NCBI GenBank assembly: GCA_051016155.1
Contig: CP136537.1
Location: forward strand, 1,178,001-1,242,000
Direction of reading: 5' to 3'
DNA from: RCC90-49c sp051016155
GTDB taxonomy: Bacteria > Bacteroidota > Bacteroidia > Cytophagales > Amoebophilaceae
Length of the DNA stretch: 64,000 nt
A model generated the notes under the pieces. It saw only the letters and a list, made by a program, of their open reading frames with translations, searched no databases and was not told where the DNA came from. Positions 46,802-56,237 of this stretch are shown here, one piece after another (position 1 is the stretch's first letter; every line of letters begins with the position of its first letter). The position numbers and the translations under genes are program-made.

Positions 46802-47917
46802 ATGAAGTTTATCGTATCCTCTTCTGCTTTGTCTAAGCAGCTAGCTGCCATCAGTGGCGTTATTGTCAACAATCCTGTTGTTCCCATTCTAGAAAACTTC
46901 TTGTTTGAGCTTGATGCCCAGCAGCTTACTGTCACGGCCTCAGACTTACAAACTTCCATGACTACCACACTGGCAGTGGAAGCTAAAGAAAAGGCCAGTA
47001 TTGCTCTACCAGCTCGGATGTTGCTGGAAACCTTGCGGAACTTGCCGGAACAGCCCGTTACCTTTTCGGTCGACCTAGACACCTATAGCGTAGCAATCAG
47101 TTCAGCCAATGGGCGTTATCGACTGGCAGGCGAAAATGCTACGGATTTTCCTCAGCTCAAGATGGTGCAAGAGGGTGTTGCTGTCAACATGGCTGCCAAG
47201 GTGCTGAAAAAGGCAATTAACCAGGCCATCATTGCTACGAGCAGTGACGAACTAAGGCCTGCTATGAATGGTGTTCACATGGATTTCAGAGAAGGTGGGA
47301 CCACCTTTGTGGCTACTGACGGGCATAGGTTGGTCCGCTACATTCGGTCTGATGTGGGAGTGGCTACACAACGCCCTTTTATTGTGCCACGCAAGGCCCT
47401 GACGCTGCTCAATGCCTTACTCCCCAATGAAGACCAAACAGTTCATGTCGCTTTCAACGACAACAATGTCTACTTTAAGCTAGGCACTATCAGCATGATT
47501 TCTCGGCTGATTGATGAGCGTTATCCTGATTATGAGCAAGTGATTCCTCTTAGCAATCCTAATAAGCTCAAGATCAATCGTATGAGTTTATTGAGCTCCC
47601 TCAGGCGTATTGCTATTTATGCCAACAAAACCACCCACCAGGTTAAATTAAGCATGACAGGTAATTCGCTCCAGATTCTTGCAGAAGACTTTGACTTCTC
47701 TAATGAAGCCAGCGAACAGCTGAGTTGTGTGTATGAAGGCGATGACCTAGAGATTTGTTTTAATGCCAAGTTTCTGATTGAAATGTTGAGTAATCTGCCT
47801 ACAGAAGAAGCTGAACTTCACTTTTCAGCCCCTAGCAAGGCATGTCTCCTGCTTCCCCAAGAACAAGATAAAGACGAAGACCTACTGCTGCTAATCATGC
47901 CTGTGATTGCGAAATAA
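46802..47917 (+). CDS. dnaN: DNA polymerase III beta subunit (sliding clamp)
   Basis: 371 residues with the three clamp domains (about 1-120, 125-245, 250-371). Typical segments are MKFIVSSSALSKQLAAISGV, MNGVHMDFREGGTTFVATDGHRLV and the C-terminal LLLIMPVIAK-type end that lies near the partner-binding pocket. It encircles DNA and tethers polymerase. It is not next to dnaA or recF here. It stands about 150 bp after rpsN. Confidence 0.96.
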   Translation: MKFIVSSSALSKQLAAISGVIVNNPVVPILENFLFELDAQQLTVTASDLQTSMTTTLAVEAKEKASIALPARMLLETLRNLPEQPVTFSVDLDTYSVAISSANGRYRLAGENATDFPQLKMVQEGVAVNMAAKVLKKAINQAIIATSSDELRPAMNGVHMDFREGGTTFVATDGHRLVRYIRSDVGVATQRPFIVPRKALTLLNALLPNEDQTVHVAFNDNNVYFKLGTISMISRLIDERYPDYEQVIPLSNPNKLKINRMSLLSSLRRIAIYANKTTHQVKLSMTGNSLQILAEDFDFSNEASEQLSCVYEGDDLEICFNAKFLIEMLSNLPTEEAELHFSAPSKACLLLPQEQDKDEDLLLLIMPVIAK

Positions 47918-48470
47918 AAACGATCTATAGGCGGTTTTAGGTGGTGTCGTCATTTAGACAGCTGTTACTTTAATTTGGAGTCTATAGGCCAGTTGAATAA
48001 TTGATCGGCAACTCAATGGAGGGCAAATCAACCACCCCTAGCCCCAGGGCTAGGACATTCTCCACCACCTCCTTCGTCTCTATCGCCCTGAACGCAGGTG
48101 AAGGGTCGTTGCGTAGCGGGCCTCGCAGAGATGTTTCGCTTTGCTCAACATGACAGGAAGGGAAGAGCTGCGCAGCGTGCTGCGCTTGCAGCTCAACAGA
48201 ACAGAATAGGCGAATTGAGCGGGTCTGTGTAAGGAGAGTGAGTTAATTGACGACCCAGTCTAGTTATTAGGTATCAATGGCCCCAACAAGTAGTTATTAA
48301 TGATCAATGAGTAAAGATATCGTACCTTGCTCAGAAAGAGCTGACTATAAAATACCCCTCAACACGCTGCTCAACTTTTAAAATAGGCTGTTTTTGAGGA
48401 CAGAAGCTGGCGTTGCCCCCCAAGCGCGAAAGCACTCCATCATGCAAATAGTCTCAATCTATCTTCGACC
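47918..48470. other. Intergenic region, 553 bp, with dispersed repeat
   Basis: No gene. It contains a perfect 8-bp-stem palindrome CCTAGCCCCAGGGCTAGG at 48037-48054, a dispersed-repeat copy at 48098-48158 and a TAGTTATTAGGTATCAATG segment near 48262. A TGTGTAAGGAGAGTGAGTTAA segment at about 48227-48247 resembles the MITE end of 7446-7459. Confidence 0.55.
48098..48158 (-). repeat. Dispersed repeat, third copy
   Basis: The reverse complement reads CCTGTCATGTTGAGCAAAGC and GAAACATCTCTGCGAGGCCC followed by GCTACGCAACGACCCTTC, aligning with 7358-7424 and 8044-8090. Words like this (TGTTGAGC..AGCGAAACATC) are known to me as common intergenic repeats in Bacteroidota. Confidence 0.65.
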
Positions 48471-50306
48471 ATGTGCGGTATCATTGCTTACATAGGACAC
48501 CGAGAAAGCTACCCTGTCCTGCTCAAAGGCCTTAAACGGCTAGAGTACAGAGGTTATGACAGCACAGGCATAGCGCTTTTGGACCAAGAGCTCAAAGTGT
48601 ATAAACAAGTGGGTAAAGTCAGTGCCCTAGAAGCTTGGGTCCAGGACCAACCTCTTAAGGGCTGTGTAGGCATGGGTCACACCCGCTGGGCTACGCACGG
48701 CGCTCCTAACAATGAAAATGCCCATCCTCAGCTGTCTGCCTCAGGCAAGCTAGCAGTGGTGCACAATGGGATTATTGAAAACTACAATACGCTTCGACAA
48801 GACCTGCTGAGCAAAGGCCATACCTTTCAGAGCGAGACAGATACTGAAGTGGTGGCCCATTTGATCGAAGAGGTACAGCAGCATAACCACTGCACTTTAG
48901 AAGAGGCTGTCAGGCAAGCCCTTACCCAAGTGGTGGGTGCCTATGCCTTGGTGATTCTATCTGAAGATTTGCCCAATACCCTTATAGTGGCTAGAAAAGG
49001 GAGCCCTATGGTCATTGGCGTGGGCAAAGACGAGTTTTTTGTCGCCTCAGATGCTACCCCCATTGTAGAATACACCAACCAGGTCATCTTTCTGAATGAC
49101 CATGAAATGGCGATTATCCAAGACAACCAGCTTTTTATGAAGGATAGGCAGGATGTCTTACTCACGCCTTACATCCAGCAGCTAGATTTGTCCCTGACAA
49201 CGATAGAAAAAGGAGGCTTCGAACACTTTATGCTCAAGGAAATCTTTGAGCAGCCTCAGTCTATTCGTGACTGCATGCGGGGGCGGCTGGATGCAACCCA
49301 TACAAGACTAGTGCTAGGCGGCATTGGTCAGTACATGGAGCAGCTGGCCCAAGCCCGTAAGATGACTATCGTAGCCTGTGGCACCTCGTGGCATGCTGGT
49401 TTGGTGGCTGAGTACTTTTTAGAGGACTTTTGCAGAATTCCTGTAGAGGTAGAGTATGCCTCAGAGTTTCGCTACAGAAACCCCATTATTGAGCCAGGAG
49501 ATGTGGTAATAGCTATTTCTCAGTCGGGAGAAACTGCAGATACGCGCGCAGCCATTGAGCTGGCCCAAGCACAAGGAGCCCTAATTCTGGGCATCTGCAA
49601 TGTGGTAGAATCTTCTATTGCTAGGACAACGCACGCAGGCATCTATACGCATGCGGGACCTGAGATTGGGGTGGCCAGCACTAAAGCGTTCACTGCCCAG
49701 CTGACGGTGCTTATGATGCTAGCCCTAGAGTTGGCCCGCCAACGAGCAACTATCTCCGCCCCCCTGTTTCAGGAGCTTTTACGCGCTTTGGCAGCCATTC
49801 CCGACATTGTGGCCACGGTTTTGCAGCAGCATGCGCAAGTAGCATACATTGCTCAGGTGTTTCAAGAGGCAACTAACTTCCTGTATCTGGGTCGAGGCTA
49901 CAATTTCCCTGTAGCGCTAGAAGGAGCACTTAAACTCAAAGAGCTCTCGTACATCCATGCTGAAGGTTATCCTGCGGCAGAGATGAAACACGGCCCTATT
50001 GCTCTGATCGATGAGGCCATGCCAGTAGTGTTTATTGCCACACAAGACAGGTCTTACGACAAGATCATCTCTAATATGGAAGAAGTAAAAGCCCGAGGGG
50101 GCAAAATCATTGCTGTCGTGACCCAAGGCGACACCACTGCCGCTCGGTTGGCTGACTATGTTTTGGAGATACCTGCTGTGCACGAAGCGCTCACCCCTCT
50201 GGTAGCGGTCATTCCTCTGCAGCTGCTCTCCTACCACATGGCTGTGCTTCGTGGCTGCAACGTGGACCAGCCTAGGAATTTGGCGAAGTCTGTAACTGTG
50301 GAGTGA
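48471..50306 (+). CDS. glmS: Glutamine-fructose-6-phosphate aminotransferase
   Basis: 611 residues. The N-terminal Ntn glutaminase domain begins at Cys2 (MCGIIAYIG), the nucleophile after Met removal, with RWATHGAP and HNGIIENY. Two SIS sugar-isomerase domains follow (about 285-420 and 455-600) with CGTSWHAG, SQSGETADT and the C-terminal LAKSVTVE. It makes glucosamine-6-P for peptidoglycan and LPS. A cell-wall role fits the L,D-transpeptidase-like gene at 55091. Confidence 0.97.
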   Translation: MCGIIAYIGHRESYPVLLKGLKRLEYRGYDSTGIALLDQELKVYKQVGKVSALEAWVQDQPLKGCVGMGHTRWATHGAPNNENAHPQLSASGKLAVVHNGIIENYNTLRQDLLSKGHTFQSETDTEVVAHLIEEVQQHNHCTLEEAVRQALTQVVGAYALVILSEDLPNTLIVARKGSPMVIGVGKDEFFVASDATPIVEYTNQVIFLNDHEMAIIQDNQLFMKDRQDVLLTPYIQQLDLSLTTIEKGGFEHFMLKEIFEQPQSIRDCMRGRLDATHTRLVLGGIGQYMEQLAQARKMTIVACGTSWHAGLVAEYFLEDFCRIPVEVEYASEFRYRNPIIEPGDVVIAISQSGETADTRAAIELAQAQGALILGICNVVESSIARTTHAGIYTHAGPEIGVASTKAFTAQLTVLMMLALELARQRATISAPLFQELLRALAAIPDIVATVLQQHAQVAYIAQVFQEATNFLYLGRGYNFPVALEGALKLKELSYIHAEGYPAAEMKHGPIALIDEAMPVVFIATQDRSYDKIISNMEEVKARGGKIIAVVTQGDTTAARLADYVLEIPAVHEALTPLVAVIPLQLLSYHMAVLRGCNVDQPRNLAKSVTVE

Positions 50307-50996
50307 TGGAGAGCCTTTTCGTTTGTTGAGGACATTGTATTACTTGGCGATTTTTTCCTTTGTTTATGGATATTTCTTTAGCCCTAAGAACACTTCTGGC
50401 GATACTATAAAACAAGGACGAATTGGCGTTATAAACAAGGTTCATTACAGCGAGATAGAGAGAGGTAGTGAATGCTGTCCGTACTCAACTTAAAGAATAA
50501 CAGGCCTTAAGTTGGTCGAATGCGCAAAAGAGACTAGCCTCACGACTGCTGCTTTAAAGACCTTATGCAGGACTTTGAGCTAGTCAAAGAGTCGCTGACC
50601 ATTTACTTAGACAAAGACATTCAACAAGAAATAGACTGAGACACCCGCACCCCTACGACACCTTCCTGATAGGGACGAAAGGCAAACAACTCTACGCCGA
50701 CGCTCTCTCTAAAGCCCTTGAATCTTCATCTAGGCATAGACGTAACATAGAAGGCCACAGGGCTGAGTCAAGAAGAGCTCGAGAAAGACTAAAAGAGGCT
50801 CTTTTACTCTTACCTGCTTGAAAAGTAGCCCACAAAAGAGTCTTGTCTTTAGATGGAGCACACTATGTAGGGCTTGTATTACCCCCTTATGTGCATTGTG
50901 AGGAACTGCCTAAGGTGAGTTTTAAAATGTTAGTGAAACATTAGGTACATTTCTTAACTGGCTCGATTTTTCTTCAATGCCCATCCCTTTGTGTGG
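50307..50996. other. Intergenic region, 690 bp, with decayed coding sequence
   Basis: No intact gene. It contains a broken reading frame (next entry) and a lone MITE-end match (TGCCTAAGGTGAGT) at 50907-50920. Confidence 0.55.
50566..50820 (+). pseudogene. Decayed gene fragment, possibly integrase-like
   Basis: A run DFELVKESLTIYLDKDIQQE switches frame to RHPHPYDTFLIGTKGKQLYADALSKALES, and further short frames (LHLGIDVT, LSQEELEK) are broken by stops. The TFLIGTKGKQL pattern is reminiscent of tyrosine recombinases, but the match is too short for a firm call. Confidence 0.3.
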
Positions 50997-52382
50997 CTAT
51001 ACTTTTGCTGTTTTGAGCCGTAATTCATACACCTGCTGCGTGCTGTCCGTAAGCTTAAAGCGGTCATCGATTCTATGTCCTACTACCCACACGATCTGGT
51101 GAGCAGAGGTGACTACCAGCACTTGGGCTTTCATGGGGACTGGAACTTTGCTATCGATCAAAAAATCGCTCACTTTTTTGCGGTGTTGCATGCCTAAGGG
51201 GTAAAAAGCATCACCTGGCTGCCATGGGCGCACTGCTAGCGGAAACCGCAGTGAGGCCTGGTCTAGGGCTGCTATGGCCTTGTCAGCCACCAGGCTATAC
51301 TGCGAACGGGGCACACATGCGCACTGTAGTACGTAAGAAGGTACAGATAGTAGCTGAGTAGCTTCATCGATAGAGTAGGTAGCAGAGGCTGGCTGCGTGC
51401 AGGGCGTAATGATCCATTGGTCTCGGTCAACATGGAGTTGATGGCTAGCTGACTGGATCATCGTACCGCTAGCGTGCTTATGGGCCAGTAGTGCTTTGAG
51501 CTGTATAAAATTGAAGCCCCAAGGCTGGAGCAACGCATGCAATACAACAGGTGCCCAGACTTTGTCCTGTACTTCATGGATAGCCACGTAATGAACATCA
51601 CCTTGTTGGCGTAGTATTTGTCGCCCAACGGCGGTCACCTGCTCATCAAAAATAGCTTCTGTCTGGTGCAATCGTTCTACTGTCAGGCTAGAAGTAGCCT
51701 CCAGGTTGGGATTGATCTGTTTGAGGATGGGCACCACTTGGTTTCTAATCAAGTTTCTTTGGTAGGTGTCTTTTGCGTTTGAGCTGTCCTCGCGCCAAGT
51801 GAGCTTCTGGGCTTGGGCATACGCCAAAATCTCCTCCTTATGGGCAAAAACCAAGGGCCTGATGCACCTACCTTGCACAGGCAAGATGCCATGTAGTCCA
51901 GCAATTCCTGTCCCTTTGGTAAGATTGAGTAGTACAGTCTCTAGCCGATCATTGTGATGGTGGGCGGTGGCCACTTTTTCAAAGCCATGCTCTTTACAGA
52001 GTGCTTCAAACCACGCATAGCGCAAAGTGCGAGCCGCCATCTGAACGGAGACTCCATTTTCTTGTGCATAAGTAGCTACATCAAAGGATCGGGTGTAAAA
52101 GCACACTTCATATTGCTGTGCCAATGCCCGTACCCATGCTTCGTCTTGGTCTGAAGCAGCTCCGCGCAGGCCAAAGTTGCAGTGGGCTATAGCAAAAGGG
52201 AGCTGCGCTTGGTGAAAGAGCGTGCTCATCACCACAGAGTCTACGCCTCCACTCACGGCCAGCAACGTAGCTCCTTGTTGAGGCAAGAGCTGTTGCTTAT
52301 GCACAAAGGCAAGAAAGGCTGTTATCAGCGCATGATTTTGTGATCGGTTCGAGGCCATTGCATTATAGTTGCCCTTATTCAA
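50997..52382 (-). CDS. tilS: tRNA(Ile)-lysidine synthetase
   Basis: 461 residues. The PP-loop SGGVDS is at about 44-49, followed by HCNFGLRG, the ATAHHHNDRLETVLLNL segment and a C-terminal substrate-binding domain (about 375-455, with HRKKVSDFLIDSKVP). It attaches lysine to C34 of tRNA-Ile so that it reads AUA; essential. The start could also be Met9 (52358). It is divergent from efp. Confidence 0.94.
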   Translation of the reverse strand: MNKGNYNAMASNRSQNHALITAFLAFVHKQQLLPQQGATLLAVSGGVDSVVMSTLFHQAQLPFAIAHCNFGLRGAASDQDEAWVRALAQQYEVCFYTRSFDVATYAQENGVSVQMAARTLRYAWFEALCKEHGFEKVATAHHHNDRLETVLLNLTKGTGIAGLHGILPVQGRCIRPLVFAHKEEILAYAQAQKLTWREDSSNAKDTYQRNLIRNQVVPILKQINPNLEATSSLTVERLHQTEAIFDEQVTAVGRQILRQQGDVHYVAIHEVQDKVWAPVVLHALLQPWGFNFIQLKALLAHKHASGTMIQSASHQLHVDRDQWIITPCTQPASATYSIDEATQLLSVPSYVLQCACVPRSQYSLVADKAIAALDQASLRFPLAVRPWQPGDAFYPLGMQHRKKVSDFLIDSKVPVPMKAQVLVVTSAHQIVWVVGHRIDDRFKLTDSTQQVYELRLKTAKV

Positions 52383-52628
52383 TGGTACTCTTCATTGGAG
52401 CCACTGTGGTATTGTTCTTTCAGACTGATCAATCTTCCAAAAGCTAGGTTGTCAAACACAGTCCCATCTTACCAGCACGCACGAAGATACCTACAACAGT
52501 CTATACCGCTTGTGCCTGGAAAGGCATGGAATTTTTTGCGTAAACTCTTGCTTTGGTCCATCTTTGTGGACCTTGTCAACCAAAGAGGCCTATTTTAGTC
52601 TATCCAAAGCAACCTACAAATACCGCTC

Positions 52629-53201
52629 ATGGCTACTACAAGTGACTTTCGCAACGGACTGTGCCTTCAATTCAACAACGACCTTTACACCATTGTTGAG
52701 TTCCAGCACGTAAAACCCGGGAAGGGAGGTGCTTTTGTTAGGACCAAGCTCAAGAGCCTCACTACAGGCAAAGTCATTGATAATACCTTTAATGCTGGTG
52801 TAAAAGTGGAGACAGCAAGGGTAGAACGCAGGCCTCATCAGTTTCTCTACAAAGACAACACAGACTATCACTTCATGGATACGGCTTCTTTTGAGCAGCT
52901 TACGCTAGCAGAGGCGTTCATTGGTGCGCCCCAGTTGCTTAAGGAAGGCCAAGAAGTAGATATTCTCTTCCATCAAGAAAAAGAAACTGCTAAGCCGCTC
53001 AGTTGTGAACTACCTCCTTTTGTAGCACTCCAAGTGGTGTATACAGAGCCAGGCTTTAAGGGAGATACAGCCACTAAGGCGCTCAAGCCTGCCACATTAG
53101 AAACAGGCGTACAGATTCAGGTCCCCTTGTTCATCAACAACGAGGATTTGCTCAAGATCGATACCAGAACAGGGGCCTATACAGAACGCATGAAAAAGTA
53201 A
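52629..53201 (+). CDS. efp: Translation elongation factor P
   Basis: 190 residues, three beta-barrel domains. The modification-site Lys32 lies in KPGKGGAF. The C-terminal part has FVALQVVYTEPGFKGDTAT and VPLFINNEDLLKIDTRTG. It rescues ribosomes stalled at polyproline. It is followed after 3 bases by accB; efp-accB-accC is a typical Bacteroidota order. Confidence 0.96.
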   Translation: MATTSDFRNGLCLQFNNDLYTIVEFQHVKPGKGGAFVRTKLKSLTTGKVIDNTFNAGVKVETARVERRPHQFLYKDNTDYHFMDTASFEQLTLAEAFIGAPQLLKEGQEVDILFHQEKETAKPLSCELPPFVALQVVYTEPGFKGDTATKALKPATLETGVQIQVPLFINNEDLLKIDTRTGAYTERMKK

Positions 53202-53204
53202 GCT

Positions 53205-53669
53205 ATGAAAATAAAAGAGATTGAAGGCTTGATCGACTTCATTGCCCATTCTGGCCTAGAAGAGGTCAATATAGAAACAGACCAGATCAAGCTATCTGTT
53301 AAGAGAAACGCCCCTGTGGTGCAGCACATTGCTCCAGAAGTGGCAAGCGCTTCTACGCCTACAGTGGCCAGCCCTGTCCTCCCTGTTGCTGCTGACACAC
53401 TGACTGATAGTCATCACATTGAGGTGAAAGCTCCTATGGTAGGTACTTTTTACCGATCCTCTAATCCAGAGGCCTCTCCCTTTGTTCAGGTAGGTGATCA
53501 AGTGCAGAAAGGGCAGAAACTATGCATCATCGAAGCCATGAAGCTCTTCAATGAGATTGAAGCAGACGTTTCTGGTACCCTTGTTAAAGTACTTGCAGAG
53601 GATGCCTCTCCAGTAGAGTACGACCAGGCACTGTTCCTCATAGCGCCCAATGAGCTAGTAAACAAATGA
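53205..53669 (+). CDS. accB: Biotin carboxyl carrier protein of acetyl-CoA carboxylase
   Basis: 154 residues. The N-terminal helical segment is followed by an Ala/Pro/Val linker (about 45-65) and a biotinyl domain with the EAMKLFNEI motif; the biotinylated residue is Lys113. It carries CO2 between AccC and the carboxyltransferase in fatty acid synthesis. Confidence 0.96.
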   Translation: MKIKEIEGLIDFIAHSGLEEVNIETDQIKLSVKRNAPVVQHIAPEVASASTPTVASPVLPVAADTLTDSHHIEVKAPMVGTFYRSSNPEASPFVQVGDQVQKGQKLCIIEAMKLFNEIEADVSGTLVKVLAEDASPVEYDQALFLIAPNELVNK

Positions 53670-53701
53670 TCTAATAAGCCAATAAACCATTGCCCTAAAT
53701 T

Positions 53702-55060
53702 TTGTTCAAGAAAATACTCATTGCCAACCGAGGTGAAATCGCCTTGCGTATTATCAGAGCCTGCCGAGAGATGGGCATCTCTACCGTGGCAGTACACTCC
53801 TCCGCAGACAAAGACAGCTTACACGTGCGTTTTGCTGACGAAGCGGTGTGCATTGGTCCTGCTCCGAGTAGTAAGTCTTATCTCAACATCCCCCAACTCA
53901 TGGCTGCAGCTGAGCTCACCAATGCCAGTGCCATCCATCCTGGCTATGGGTTTTTGTCTGAAAATGCCGCTTTTGCCAGTGTGTGCGAAGAGTATGGCAT
54001 CAAGTTTATTGGCCCATCTCCCCAGTCCATTAGTAAGATGGGCGACAAGGCCACGGCCAAAGATACCATGCAACAGGCAGGCGTACCGACTATTCCTGGC
54101 TCCCCAGGGTTATTGCGTTCTGTAGAAGAAGGCCTAGCGCTAGCCCGTGACTTAGGCTTTCCTGTGATGCTCAAAGCCACAGCAGGCGGTGGCGGCAAAG
54201 GCATGAAAGTAGTCCAAGAAGCTTCGGCATTTGCTCAAGCTTGGCAAGAGGCGCAGCGAGAAGCCCAAGCTGCTTTTGGCAATGGCGGCCTCTATTTAGA
54301 AAAGCTCATTGAGGAACCCAGACATATAGAGATTCAAATTGCAGGCGACTCTTCAGGCAATGTCTGTCACTTCTCAGAGCGGGATTGCTCCATTCAGCGT
54401 AGGCATCAAAAGCTGGTGGAAGAGACTCCTTCTCCGTTTATTACGCAGCAGCTGCGCGAAAAAATGGGACAAGCTGCCATTCAAGGCGCTCAATTTATTG
54501 GCTATGAAGGGGTAGGCACGGTCGAGTTTTTGGTGGACAAGCACCATAACTTTTACTTCATGGAGATGAATACCCGCATCCAAGTGGAGCATCCAGTGAC
54601 AGAAGAAGTGACAGACTTTGATTTGATCAAAGAACAAATTCGCCTGGCTGCTGGCGAAAAAATCAGTGGCAAGAATTATTACCCTAACGGGCATGCCATT
54701 GAATGTAGGATCAATGCAGAGGATCCTAGTAAAGACTTTAGGCCTAGTCCTGGTAAAGTGACGCATCTCCACTTGCCTGGGGGCTTGGGCGTCCGGGTTG
54801 ATACGCACCTCTATGCTGGCTATACAGTGCCCCCTCACTACGATGCCATGGTTGCTAAGCTTATTGCTTGGGCCCCTTTCAGGAGAGAAGCCATTGCTAG
54901 GATGAAAAGTGCCCTAACAGAGTTTGTCATCGAAGGCATCTCAACTACACTTCCTTTTCATCGCCGCCTCATGGATGAAGAACGGTTCCGCACTGGCCAT
55001 TTCACCACGGCATTCTTGGATAGTTTTGATTTGACTGGCTTGGATACTTCTGCTAGTTGA
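53702..55060 (+). CDS. accC: Biotin carboxylase subunit of acetyl-CoA carboxylase
   Basis: 452 residues with a TTG start at 53702 giving the family N-terminus MFKKILIANRGEIALRIIRA. ATP-grasp domain: glycine loop KATAGGGGKGM, ERDCSIQRRHQKL, EMNTRIQVEHPVTE. C-terminal domain from about 330. It carboxylates biotin on AccB using ATP and bicarbonate. accA/accD are not in this window. Confidence 0.96.
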   Translation: MFKKILIANRGEIALRIIRACREMGISTVAVHSSADKDSLHVRFADEAVCIGPAPSSKSYLNIPQLMAAAELTNASAIHPGYGFLSENAAFASVCEEYGIKFIGPSPQSISKMGDKATAKDTMQQAGVPTIPGSPGLLRSVEEGLALARDLGFPVMLKATAGGGGKGMKVVQEASAFAQAWQEAQREAQAAFGNGGLYLEKLIEEPRHIEIQIAGDSSGNVCHFSERDCSIQRRHQKLVEETPSPFITQQLREKMGQAAIQGAQFIGYEGVGTVEFLVDKHHNFYFMEMNTRIQVEHPVTEEVTDFDLIKEQIRLAAGEKISGKNYYPNGHAIECRINAEDPSKDFRPSPGKVTHLHLPGGLGVRVDTHLYAGYTVPPHYDAMVAKLIAWAPFRREAIARMKSALTEFVIEGISTTLPFHRRLMDEERFRTGHFTTAFLDSFDLTGLDTSAS

Positions 55061-55090
55061 TTGCCTACCAGCAACAGAGAAAAGAGAGAT

Positions 55091-55867
55091 TCACTCTGTA
55101 GGCGCTAAGCACTCACCAAAGGGCATAGGACGGTGCAGAGACCATCTTAGCATATAGTCTCTGTATGTTTGCATAGGCAGGATGACAATGGTAGGCTCTT
55201 TCTTGATGTCCAGCCATTCAGCCAATTCTCTTAGGTTATCTGCGGCAAGAGCTACACAACCAGTAGTAGGCTTGTGCGGGGCGCGCCATTCGTGGATGAA
55301 AATACAAGAACCTGCATTAGAGTCTTGTACGGGTGAGTTGTGGTTGACGACCATACCTACATCATAGAGGCTGATTTCATACATCTTTTCTGAAGAGTCC
55401 CAGTCTTTTTCTTCTACTAGGTCGGCATTCACAATCTGGTTGTAGTAACGAGACTTAGGATCATCGACAGCCTCGGTGTTCGGCCCTACATGGATGAAAG
55501 GCATTTTACATTTCTCCTTGTATTCAGGGTCTTTACCAAAGACAGCACTCACCCAGAATAGACCTGCAGGCGTTTTTAGGTCACCTTCTCTCTTCTGAGG
55601 GTTAGTATCAGCATCGGGCTGGCGCAAACCTACTCCCCACCCCATTCCGTTTCTTCCTATACGCGCAGGGACGATCTCCCCTGCAGGTTCCCAATTCCCT
55701 CGTGGACTTCTGTCGAATCGTTGTAAGATTCCTTTTGAGCTGGTCCAATTTTTAGTACATACCACGATCAACTGGTCGCTCGAGCTGGCAGGATGTTTGG
55801 CACAACTTCCGAGGAGCAATGCCATTCCTAGAGCAATTGTAGCAATTAGCAACATTCGTTTTCTCAT
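55091..55867 (-). CDS. L,D-transpeptidase (YkuD-like) family lipoprotein
   Basis: 258 residues with a lipoprotein signal (hydrophobic stretch ending LLGSC). The catalytic YkuD signature is present: IFIHEWRAP followed by TTGCVALAADNLREL, with the catalytic Cys204. The family crosslinks peptidoglycan or attaches proteins to it by 3-3 links; divergent members act on other substrates. Presence here suggests at least residual peptidoglycan metabolism, in line with glmS. It is convergent with accC. Confidence 0.85.
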   Translation of the reverse strand: MRKRMLLIATIALGMALLLGSCAKHPASSSDQLIVVCTKNWTSSKGILQRFDRSPRGNWEPAGEIVPARIGRNGMGWGVGLRQPDADTNPQKREGDLKTPAGLFWVSAVFGKDPEYKEKCKMPFIHVGPNTEAVDDPKSRYYNQIVNADLVEEKDWDSSEKMYEISLYDVGMVVNHNSPVQDSNAGSCIFIHEWRAPHKPTTGCVALAADNLRELAEWLDIKKEPTIVILPMQTYRDYMLRWSLHRPMPFGECLAPTE

Positions 55868-56237
55868 AAGTTTTTGTGTTTGACTAGTTTGGAAGAGTGG
55901 ACTATGTGAATTCTATCATAGTTCCTCTTTGGTAGAAAACCGTGTAATGATAGGTCTTTTCTCACGTTTTGTCCAATCCAATGCCTTCTGCCAATTATTT
56001 TTGGCATAATTGCACCGTTATAGCTAGGTTGCAGCTGTGATGAATGGATAGATGAGCTGCATTACCAACACCAAGATCACCTCACCTCTGAAAGTAAGAA
56101 GATGTGAAACCATTGCAAAACGTGTCCGATATTCTGGCAGCAGTTTTAAGATCACTTAGTAGACAAGTCATCTAATAAATCAATAATCTCGATGTTGATG
56201 CATAGACAAAAATAGAGCTCACCTACAACGTATTGCT
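55868..56237. other. Intergenic region, 370 bp
   Basis: No gene found. A short ATCTAATAAATCAATAATC segment near 56168 belongs to the dispersed AATAAnCCAAT/ATTGATT-type words seen in several gaps. Confidence 0.45.

Noticed and set aside
48037..48054. Palindrome as a dnaN terminator
   Set aside because: The stem is perfect but no T-run follows on either strand and it is 120 bp past the stop.
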